Source: Streptomyces sp. NBC_00154 (GTDB taxonomy: Bacteria > Actinomycetota > Actinomycetes > Streptomycetales > Streptomycetaceae). Taken from it: a stretch of DNA of 64,000 nucleotides. Positions 1 to 6,960 of the stretch are shown piece by piece. The position numbers and the translations under genes are program-made. How positions within the stretch are numbered: the stretch's first letter is position 1; each line of letters opens with the position of its first letter. The notes below the pieces were generated by a model. That model saw only the letters and a list, made by a program, of their open reading frames with translations. It did no database searches and had not been told where the DNA came from. Location of the stretch: assembly GCF_026342835.1 (NCBI RefSeq), contig NZ_JAPEMI010000001.1, forward strand, positions 806,001-870,000, written 5' to 3'.

Positions 1-37
1 GCAGCAGGGCGGCCTGGTAGCGGATCAGCGCGGTCAT
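1..37 (-). CDS. ABC transporter permease, N-terminal fragment
   Basis: Only the first 12 codons are inside the window (MTALIRYQAALL), reading leftward off the edge. The ATG (37-35) overlaps the TGA of the upstream ABC ATPase in an ATGA junction, the usual translational coupling of an exporter's ATPase and permease. Identity as a permease is inferred from that coupling and from the amphipathic start. Nothing of the membrane domain can be seen. Confidence 0.55.
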   Translation of the reverse strand, partial: MTALIRYQAALL

Positions 38-903
38 GGGATCCGGGACGGTTCGGTCCGGGGCGTCGGTTCCGGTGCTGCCGCTGCCGACAGCTGCCGG
101 ATGTGCCACGGCGGGCGGGCCGTCAGCAGGGCACGCAGGAGTGCGTCCGAGTACACGGCCGCGACCGTGAGCCGCACGGTGCCGTCGGGTCCGGGTTCCT
201 GCGCGGGGGCACCCGGCAGCCCAGCCGGAAGGGTGGCCCCGGAGGCACCCGTGACCTCGATCCGTACCCGCGGCCCGGTCTCGGTCTCGGACGCCGCCTC
301 CCGCGGCGCTACGGGGACGAGCCCGAGCCCCTCGACCCGGTGGGTGGCGTCGATCACGCCCGCCAGCCGGCGCGGATCATGGTCGACGAAGACGACGGTG
401 GCTCCGGCCGTGACCCGTTCCGCGACGGCGCGATCCAGTTCGTCGCGGGCCGCGATGTCCAGGCCGGTCCATGCCTCGTCCAGGACCAGGAGTTCCGGTT
501 CGGCCAGGAGGGCCTGGGCCACGGCGACCTTCTGGCTGGTGCCCTTGGAGAGTTCCGACAGCGGTGTACGGGCGTGGTCGGCGGCCCCGAACCGGGCCAG
601 CCATGCCTGCGCCCGCCCGGTCGCCTCGGCGGTGCCCAGGCCGTGGATCCGGCCCAGGTGGACGAGGTACCGGGCCGCGGTGAAGGGCAGCGCCGCCGGG
701 AAGCGCTCGGGGACGTAGGCCGTACGCGGCCTGCGGCCGGTGATCCGCCCCTCGGTCGGGGTGTCGATCCCCGCGAGCAGCCTCAGCAGGGTTGATTTGC
801 CCGATCCGTTGGCCCCCTCGATCCGGACCAGGGCGTGCGCGGGCAGGTCGAGGTCGACCCCGCGCAGCACCCACGGTCCGCCGAGGCCGTAGCGACGGCC
901 CAC
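34..903 (-). CDS. ABC transporter ATP-binding protein
   Basis: This is the ATP-hydrolysing subunit of an ABC exporter; the substrate is unknown. Visible motifs are Walker A GANGSGKST near residue 30, an ABC signature LSKGTSQK near 118, Walker B LLVLDEAWTG near 137 and the H-loop VDHD near 173. A roughly 90-residue Pro/Ala-rich C-terminal extension follows residue 195 and is unlike a standard nucleotide-binding domain; it may be a regulatory tail. The only ordinary start is GTG at 903. Upstream in frame there is no ATG, GTG or TTG before a stop near 946, although a CTG at 918 would add LNLTG, which fits the family's first beta-strand. It lies 11 bases after the AIM24 gene and overlaps the permease start, so the three probably form one transcript. 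Confidence 0.9.
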   Translation of the reverse strand: MGRRYGLGGPWVLRGVDLDLPAHALVRIEGANGSGKSTLLRLLAGIDTPTEGRITGRRPRTAYVPERFPAALPFTAARYLVHLGRIHGLGTAEATGRAQAWLARFGAADHARTPLSELSKGTSQKVAVAQALLAEPELLVLDEAWTGLDIAARDELDRAVAERVTAGATVVFVDHDPRRLAGVIDATHRVEGLGLVPVAPREAASETETGPRVRIEVTGASGATLPAGLPGAPAQEPGPDGTVRLTVAAVYSDALLRALLTARPPWHIRQLSAAAAPEPTPRTEPSRIP

Positions 904-914
904 CCCGGTCAGGT

Positions 915-1592
915 TCAGTTGGCCGATGCCTTCTCGGGCTTGAGCTCACTGGGCCGTACGATCACGAACCCCTCGCCGTCCAGCCTCAGTTGGACGGCCT
1001 CCCCGGAGCCCCCGCGGATCATCGAGCCGAAGCTCTGCGAGCGGTGCAGCGACGTGGCCAGTTGGCTGCTCCAGCCGACCACGGCGTCCGTGTCGACGCA
1101 CACCGGCTGATGGGCTGTGACCGGGATCACTATGGGATGCCCCTCACACATCAGGCCGAGCTTGCCGTAGCCGCTGAAGACGCTGTTGAAGATTCCGCCG
1201 CCGGTCATTCCGGCACCCTTCACCGTCTTGATCTCGTACGAGAGCGTGGCGTCGAAACACAGGACGTTGCGACCGTTGATGGTGAGGACGTCGCCCTGTT
1301 CCATCTCCACGATGAAGCAGTTGGCGGCCTCGTGGGCGAACCACGCCTCACCCTGACCGCGGACCGCCATCAGCGGCAGCCCCTCTCCGGTGACGGCGCG
1401 CTTGAGCATGCCGCCGAGGCCCTGGCCCTTGCGCTCGAACTGCAGATCGCCGCGGAAGGCGACCATCGATCCCTGGCGTGCGTGCATCTCGCCGTTGACG
1501 GCGTACTTGATGGACTTGGTGTTCTGCAGGGTCATTCCGGGGGCGGTTGCCGGCTTGACCATGTTCTCGCTGGAAAAGAGATCGCTCTTCAT
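915..1592 (-). CDS. AIM24 family protein
   Basis: This 225-residue protein belongs to the AIM24/TIGR00266 family of beta-rich, tryptophan-RNA-binding-attenuator-like proteins. Their bacterial role is not established. Family-typical segments are the GEMHARQGSMVAFRG stretch near residue 32, the glycine-rich GAGMTGGGIFNSVFSGYG region near 128, and the VVGWSS segment near 173. ATG at 1592 was preferred to ATG at 1601 because the GAGG ribosome site sits 9 bases before it but directly against the upstream ATG. The gene is followed after 11 bases by the ABC ATPase and is divergent from the PTH2-like gene. Confidence 0.85.
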   Translation of the reverse strand: MKSDLFSSENMVKPATAPGMTLQNTKSIKYAVNGEMHARQGSMVAFRGDLQFERKGQGLGGMLKRAVTGEGLPLMAVRGQGEAWFAHEAANCFIVEMEQGDVLTINGRNVLCFDATLSYEIKTVKGAGMTGGGIFNSVFSGYGKLGLMCEGHPIVIPVTAHQPVCVDTDAVVGWSSQLATSLHRSQSFGSMIRGGSGEAVQLRLDGEGFVIVRPSELKPEKASAN

Positions 1593-1674
1593 GCGGTGCA
1601 TCCTCACCCGGAGCGATTCATTCCGCCAAGGAGCCGGGAAACCCGGGAGAGGGACGGCTGGCAGACTTGGACGA

Positions 1675-2460
1675 GTGAGCAGCAACGACACCTCCCCTCC
1701 CCTGTCCCAGCCGGACTCCTCGGCCCGGTCGGACACCCCGGCCCGGTCGGGCGCCACGACCACGTCCGTCTCCCCCTTCCAGTCCGAGCGGAACAGCCGG
1801 GACGACGCCCCGCAGTACGTACTGCCGCTGGTCGTGCACATCGAGAAGACCGACCCCCCGGCCCGCACCGACGCACTGCGCACCGCCGCCCGCGCCGTCC
1901 TCGTGATGCTCTCCGACGAGCGGTCCGTCGGCGAGGGCGAGTGGGCGCAGGCCATCCACGACTGGCAGGACGCCCGGATCCGCAAGGTCGTGCGCCGGGC
2001 GCGCGGCGCGGAGTGGCGCAAGGCGTCCGCGCTTCCCGGCATCACGGTCACGGGCGAGAGCGCCGAGGTGCGGGTGTTCCCGCCGGTGCCGCTGGACGGC
2101 TGGCCGAAGGAGCTGGCCAAGCTCCAGGTGTCGGGCACGGACCTGGACGACCCCGAGCCGCCTGCCGCGCCCGACCCGTCCGGCCCGGTGCTGTGGCTGA
2201 ACCCGGAGCTCGGTATGTCCGCGGGCAAGGAGATGGCGCAGGCCGGGCACGGCGCACAGCTCGCCTGGTGGGAGCTGTCGGAGACGGAGCGCAAGGCATG
2301 GCGCGAGGCCGGGTTCCCGCTCTCCGTCGCCACGCCGGACGCCGGACGATGGGCGGAACTCACCGTGAGCGGACTTCCGGTGGTGCGTGACGCCGGCTTC
2401 ACGGAGATCGCTCCGGGGTCCTGCACGGTGGTCGCCGACCATCCGGCGCTGCGTCGCTGA
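1675..2460 (+). CDS. PTH2-type peptidyl-tRNA hydrolase-like protein
   Basis: This 261-residue protein starts at GTG. Its C-terminal half carries the PTH2 fold signature: LNPELGMSAGKEMAQAGHG near residue 181 resembles the family's GKxxAQxxHA helix, followed by a W-E-L-S-E-T-E segment and a final TEIAPGS-CTVVA strand. PTH2 enzymes cleave peptidyl-tRNA to recycle tRNA. The first half (Ser/Pro-rich to residue 45, then an HIEKTDPPARTDALRTAARAV segment) is a Streptomyces-type extension of unknown role. It stands alone, divergent from the AIM24 gene. The activity is inferred from the motif only; it may be a PTH2-fold protein with another job. Confidence 0.75.
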   Translation: MSSNDTSPPLSQPDSSARSDTPARSGATTTSVSPFQSERNSRDDAPQYVLPLVVHIEKTDPPARTDALRTAARAVLVMLSDERSVGEGEWAQAIHDWQDARIRKVVRRARGAEWRKASALPGITVTGESAEVRVFPPVPLDGWPKELAKLQVSGTDLDDPEPPAAPDPSGPVLWLNPELGMSAGKEMAQAGHGAQLAWWELSETERKAWREAGFPLSVATPDAGRWAELTVSGLPVVRDAGFTEIAPGSCTVVADHPALRR

Positions 2461-2620
2461 GCGTCCGGCATGCGCCGTTGAACGCTCCGGTGCGCCGCTG
2501 CGTATCTCCCGATACTGCCCCACCGGTACTACTGACCAGTATCTTGAACGACCAGCCAGGCGCCGGTCGTTGGAACCGGCAGCTGATTCGACGCCGTCAC
2601 ACCTCGGCCCGGGAGAAACC

Positions 2621-3361
2621 TTGTTGCGACGCATCAACGGAACGGCCCTCATCATCGCGGCACTTGTCGCCACGCTCGGCGCGCTCGCCTATCCCGTCTG
2701 GTCCTACGCCGACCGTTCCGGCACCGGTCAGGCCAATCTCAACGCGTCGTCCGTCGCCACCCAGTGGGGTCCGCTCTCCGCGACCGACCGGGACTTCCTG
2801 GTGAGGGTGCGCCTGGCCGGTCTCTGGGAGCTCCCCGCCGGACAGCAGGCCATCGAGCGTGCGCCGAGCGAGGCGGTCAAGGCCGCCGGGGACCATCTGG
2901 TGGTCGGGCACACGGATCTGGACCGCCGGGCCCGGGACGTGGCCGCCAAGCTCGGGGTGGAACTGCCGAACCAGCCGACCGAGCAGCAGCAGGGCTGGCT
3001 GCGCGAGCTGACTGCGGCGAGCGGCGAGGAGTACGAGCGCAAGTTCGCCAATCTGCTGCGGGCCGCGCACGGCAAGGTCTTCGCCCTGGTCGCCCAGGTC
3101 CGGGCCACGACCCGGAATTCGCTGATCCGTCAGCTGGCGACAGACACCAACCAGACCGTGCTGGACCACATCAACATGCTGGAGGGCACCGGCTTCGTCG
3201 ACTTCGACGCGATCGCGCGCGACGCGGCGGCCGGAGCGACGGCCAGTCCGACCGGGCCGCCCCCGCCGGCCGGCGGGACGGTGCCGGCCCAGCCGGTGCC
3301 CGCGGAGCCGACCGGGGACCAGTCGTTCACTTCGCGTCCGTCCACCATGCCGATGCCCTGA
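2621..3361 (+). CDS. DUF4142 protein, membrane-anchored or exported
   Basis: This 246-residue protein starts at TTG, with GGGAG five bases upstream. It begins with LRRINGT and an N-terminal hydrophobic segment at about residues 7-28, acting as an anchor or signal peptide. The DUF4142 (ferritin-like four-helix) domain follows, with the typical [19 protein letters not shown] opening near 47, the [23 protein letters not shown] helix and the closing [12 protein letters not shown]. The tail is Pro/Ala-rich. The family function is unknown. It is 113 bases upstream of the MNIO gene and in the same direction, so co-expression is possible but not shown. Confidence 0.85.
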   Translation: MLRRINGTALIIAALVATLGALAYPVWSYADRSGTGQANLNASSVATQWGPLSATDRDFLVRVRLAGLWELPAGQQAIERAPSEAVKAAGDHLVVGHTDLDRRARDVAAKLGVELPNQPTEQQQGWLRELTAASGEEYERKFANLLRAAHGKVFALVAQVRATTRNSLIRQLATDTNQTVLDHINMLEGTGFVDFDAIARDAAAGATASPTGPPPPAGGTVPAQPVPAEPTGDQSFTSRPSTMPMP

Positions 3362-3474
3362 TCCGGCCCGACCGGGGCCGAAACCTCAAATCCTGCTCTG
3401 AACGTCCCCCTCTTCGGGTTGGCCCCCGCCCGACGGGGCCATTACCCCTGCACGGAGCGGAGGAGGGGGACACC

Positions 3475-4824
3475 ATGGAGCTGGGCATCGGTATCGGCTG
3501 GCGACCGGAAATAGCGGACGCGGTGGAGGCGCTGCCGGGGATCGACTGGGTGGAGGCGGTCGCGGAGAACCTCTGCACCGGCCATCTGCCCGACTCCCTG
3601 GTACGGCTCCGCGCGCGCGGCGTGACAGTCGTCCCGCACGGCGTCTCGCTGGGCCTCGGCGGGGCCGACCGCCCCGACCCCGGCCGACTCGCCGACCTCG
3701 CCACCCAGGCCGCGCTGCTGGGCACGCCGCTGGTCACGGAGCACATCGCGTTCGTGCGGGCCGGGGGGCCGCGCACCGCGTCTGCGAGGCTCGAAGCGGG
3801 CCACCTGCTGCCCGTACCGAGGACCTGGGAAGCGCTGGACGTCCTGTGCGAGAACGTGCGGATCGCCCAGGACTCGCTGCCGGTGCCGCTGGCGCTGGAG
3901 AACATCGCGGCGCTGATCGCCTGGCCCGGCGAGGAGCTGACAGAGGGCCAGTTCCTGGCGGAACTGGTCGAGCGCACCGGGGTCCGGCTGCTGATCGATG
4001 TCGCCAACCTGCACACCAACCACGTCAACCGTGGCGAGGACCCCGCAAAGGCGCTCGACGAACTGCCGGTGGAGGCGATCGCGTACGTACATGTGGCGGG
4101 CGGCATCGAGAAGGACGGCGTCTGGCACGACACGCACGCCCACCCGGTGACCCGGCCGGTCCTGGACGTACTCGCCGAACTCCGCTCCCGGATCGCCCCG
4201 CCCGGCGTTCTGCTCGAGCGCGACGACGACTTCCCGCCTGCGGAGGAACTGGCCGGCGAACTGACCGCCGTCCGCGCCACGTTGGAAGCGGCAGGGAAGG
4301 CCCGGTCGGGCTCCACGTCCGAGGCGGGGGCGTACGGCCACGGCAGCGGCGTTACCCCGGACACCTCCCCGGTCCAGCCCGCCGACGACGCCACCGGCAC
4401 CGGTGGCGCCACCGAGGGAGCGCGGGACCGCGCCGCCGTCGCCCAGACCGCCTTGCTCTCCGCACTCGTGGCAGGCACCCCCGCCCCCGAGGGCTTCGAC
4501 CACCGTCGCCTGGGCATCCAGAGCCGTGCCCTGGCCGCCAAGCGGGCCGACGTCGTCGCCAAGGTGGCGCCCGAGCTGCCCGGGATCCTCGGCGACGGCT
4601 ACCGGGACGCCTTCCTCTCGTACGCCAGGACCCGCCCCATGTCCGCCGGATACCGGCGCGACGCACTGGACTTCGCCGAACAGCTGCTGATCACCGGCCG
4701 GCCCGCTGACGACGCCGCCCGGCGTCGGCTGACCCACTGGTGGCAGGACCGTGCGGCCGCCAGGCCGCCCCGTCGCACCACCCGGCTGGTACGGGCCGCC
4801 CGCGCCGCGATCGCCGGAAGGTGA
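3475..4824 (+). CDS. MNIO (DUF692) oxidase with fused C-terminal domain
   Basis: This 449-residue protein starts at ATG with AGGAGGGGG ten bases upstream. Residues 1 to about 275 form the DUF692/MNIO TIM-barrel, the family of multinuclear non-heme iron oxidases that includes MbnB and TglH, which remodel cysteines in RiPP precursors. Candidate metal ligands are visible: PHG near 55, TEHIAF near 90, ENV and ENIAALI near 125-145, [11 protein letters not shown] near 172, YVHVAGG near 204, and HDTHAHP near 217. A linker of about 45 low-complexity residues follows, then an all-helical domain (about 320-449), which I recall as the SCO6045-type C-terminal domain. No separate MbnC/TglI-like partner gene is adjacent, so this domain may take that place. 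Five bases separate it from the Cys-rich TIGR04222 gene, its likely substrate or partner. Confidence 0.93.
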   Translation: MELGIGIGWRPEIADAVEALPGIDWVEAVAENLCTGHLPDSLVRLRARGVTVVPHGVSLGLGGADRPDPGRLADLATQAALLGTPLVTEHIAFVRAGGPRTASARLEAGHLLPVPRTWEALDVLCENVRIAQDSLPVPLALENIAALIAWPGEELTEGQFLAELVERTGVRLLIDVANLHTNHVNRGEDPAKALDELPVEAIAYVHVAGGIEKDGVWHDTHAHPVTRPVLDVLAELRSRIAPPGVLLERDDDFPPAEELAGELTAVRATLEAAGKARSGSTSEAGAYGHGSGVTPDTSPVQPADDATGTGGATEGARDRAAVAQTALLSALVAGTPAPEGFDHRRLGIQSRALAAKRADVVAKVAPELPGILGDGYRDAFLSYARTRPMSAGYRRDALDFAEQLLITGRPADDAARRRLTHWWQDRAAARPPRRTTRLVRAARAAIAGR

Positions 4825-4829
4825 CCGGA

Positions 4830-5876
4830 ATGAACATCGTCGCTCTGCTCGTGACGCTCGGCGTCGTCGCCTCCTCGACGCTTCTGATCGTGGGGCTCTC
4901 GAAGGCCCGGCGCGGACCCGGTGGTCCTGTGCACGACCTCTACGAAGTGGCCTTCCTGAACGGCGGGCCCGGCAGGGTGGTGGACACCGCGCTCACCGCG
5001 CTCCAGGCGGACGGACGTCTGGTGGTCGGCGGCCCCGGCATCGTCGCCATCACACAGCCGGTCGCCCACGACCCGGTGGAGAGGGCCGTCCTCCAGGCGC
5101 ACGCCGCCGCCCCCAGCGGCGCGCTGCACACCTTGCGGGACGCAGCGATGCGGCACCCGGCCGTGCAGGAGGTCGGCGACGGACTCGCGGCCCGCGGTCT
5201 GCTGGCCGCGCCGGAGGCCGGCCGGAAGTGGCGCCGCTGGGGCCTGTTCCAGGGTTTCGGCTGCCTGCTGGCCATTCCGGCGTCGTTCGCGGTGACGGTG
5301 GCTCAGTTCGTGACGGAGAACGACCCGACCGGCTTCTCCGTCCCCTTCATCGTCAAGGTGCTCCCTGCCCTGGTCGTGGGCATCCCGATCGGGCTTGTCT
5401 GCGCGGGCGTTGCCCGTGCCCGGATCACCGGGGCGGGTAGGAGGGCTGCCCAGCAGTACCGCACCGCCCACGTCGGCACCGCGGAGCCGGCCCATCTGGT
5501 GGCGACGATCGGACTGCGCGCGCTGCCCGATCCCGTACTGCGGACGCAGCTGGTGACGGCGGCGCGGATGCGGACGACCGCCGGGCGGCAGCCGATGTCG
5601 CCCTCGCACCACTCCTCGTCCTCCACCGGCAGCGGCGACTACCTCATGGCGACGGCGTGGTGCGCCGGTTCGGGCCCGGCCGACTCCGGCTGCGGAAGTT
5701 CCAGCGGAACCCCGGGCGGCGGAGGCAGCGGTTGCGGCGGAGGTGGCGGCGGGTGCAGTTCGGGAAGCAGCTGCAGTTCGGGCTCCAACTGCTCCAGCTC
5801 CAGTTGTTCCAGCAGCAGTTGCTCCAGCAGCAGTGGTTCGAGCTGCGGCGGGTCGAGCTGCAGCAGCAGCTCCTGA
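4830..5876 (+). CDS. TIGR04222 membrane protein with Cys/Ser/Gly-rich tail
   Basis: This 348-residue protein starts at ATG with GGAAGG overlapping the end of the MNIO gene. Layout: a transmembrane segment at residues 3-24; a soluble TIGR04222 domain starting VHDLYEVAFLNGG near 33; a second hydrophobic pair at about 137-195; then from about 272 a low-complexity tail made almost only of Gly, Ser and Cys. The tail has ten cysteines in the last 75 residues, many in a repeating C-S-S-S-S pattern. TIGR04222 is a family of unknown function; I recall that its members often carry such tails next to DUF692 genes. The tail is a plausible substrate for cysteine modification by the MNIO enzyme, or a metal ligand; this is inference. 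Confidence 0.88.
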   Translation: MNIVALLVTLGVVASSTLLIVGLSKARRGPGGPVHDLYEVAFLNGGPGRVVDTALTALQADGRLVVGGPGIVAITQPVAHDPVERAVLQAHAAAPSGALHTLRDAAMRHPAVQEVGDGLAARGLLAAPEAGRKWRRWGLFQGFGCLLAIPASFAVTVAQFVTENDPTGFSVPFIVKVLPALVVGIPIGLVCAGVARARITGAGRRAAQQYRTAHVGTAEPAHLVATIGLRALPDPVLRTQLVTAARMRTTAGRQPMSPSHHSSSSTGSGDYLMATAWCAGSGPADSGCGSSSGTPGGGGSGCGGGGGGCSSGSSCSSGSNCSSSSCSSSSCSSSSGSSCGGSSCSSSS

Positions 5877-5979
5877 ACGGGCGGCGCCTCGGCCTCCACC
5901 GCCGCTTGTCTCCTCGGTGCACGTCCGTATGGTGGAAAGCCGTGGCGCTCCGCCGTCCGCCTCGCATAGAAATCCCGAC

Positions 5980-6768
5980 ATGCTCTGGGTTCTGTTTCTG
6001 CTGGTCGCATGGGGTGCTGCGACCCTCTCCTGTCTCCGGCTCTGTCTGGCCGCCGCGTCCGTCGACCGGGCACGGGACCCCGGAGAAGTCGAACTGACCC
6101 TGTACGAGACCGCGTTCCTGACGGGCGGCCCGCACCGGGTCGTCGACCTCGCCCTCGTCACCATGCATCTGCGCCGCCGCCTGCTGCTCGCCCATACCGG
6201 CTGGGCCACCGTCGTCGACCCCGAGGGCCGGGACGAGGTCGAGCGCACGGTGATCCGTGCCATCGGCCCGGAGGGACAGTCGCCGATTCCTCCGATACGT
6301 TCGGCGACCGCCGCCGCCGATGCCGTACGCACCCTCGCCGACCGCCTCGTCCGGGCGGGGCTGGCCCTGCCCGGCGGCGAACGGACCGACATCGCGTCGG
6401 CGGTACGCGCGGTACGCGGATCGGCCCTGCTGGCAGCCGTGATGGCGGGTGCCGCGCTGCTGCTTCCCGGACAGGGGCGGGGGTTCGGCAGCCCGGCGGC
6501 GGCCGAACTCGTCTGGTTCGGGCTGCCGCTCGTCCTGACGCTCGGCGCTCTGGCCATCGCCCGGATGGAGATCCATCCGTACAGCTCCTGGGCCTCGCCC
6601 ACCGGGCAGCGGCTGCTGGACTCGGTCGCCGCCCCGGCGGGCGGAGCGGATCACGACGTCCTGGCTGCGGTCGCCGTACGAGGTGTCCGTGCCGTCGACG
6701 ATCCGGCGCTGCGCGCCGCGCTCTCGGGTGGCGGCCACCCGGCACATCCCCCGCACCAGGGTCATTGA
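5980..6768 (+). CDS. TIGR04222-like membrane protein without Cys tail
   Basis: This 262-residue protein starts at ATG. An in-frame extension beginning near 5929 is possible but lacks a clear ribosome site. It is a paralogue of the preceding gene: an N-terminal membrane segment (residues 1-25), then LTLYETAFLTGGPHRVVDLALVTMH near 41, matching LYEVAFLNGGPGRVVDTALTAL in its neighbour. A hydrophobic region follows at about 148-190. It ends in a short Gly/His/Pro tail with no cysteines. It lies 103 bases downstream of the Cys-rich paralogue and probably shares its transcript. The role is unknown; it may form a membrane complex with the tailed protein. Confidence 0.85.
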   Translation: MLWVLFLLVAWGAATLSCLRLCLAAASVDRARDPGEVELTLYETAFLTGGPHRVVDLALVTMHLRRRLLLAHTGWATVVDPEGRDEVERTVIRAIGPEGQSPIPPIRSATAAADAVRTLADRLVRAGLALPGGERTDIASAVRAVRGSALLAAVMAGAALLLPGQGRGFGSPAAAELVWFGLPLVLTLGALAIARMEIHPYSSWASPTGQRLLDSVAAPAGGADHDVLAAVAVRGVRAVDDPALRAALSGGGHPAHPPHQGH

Positions 6769-6960
6769 GTACAGCGCGGCCGGGGTCGACGTCCCGCTCG
6801 ACCATCCGAAACCGTGCGGCCGCCGCATCGCACTCACCGTCAGCCGCACCCGCGCCACCTGCGAACCGGCCGAGTGTCAGGGCTGCATGGCGCCGTAGCC
6901 CATGCAGCTGATGGGTGGAGCCGGAAGTGCCGTGGACAGCATGGACTCACTCGTGGGTGA

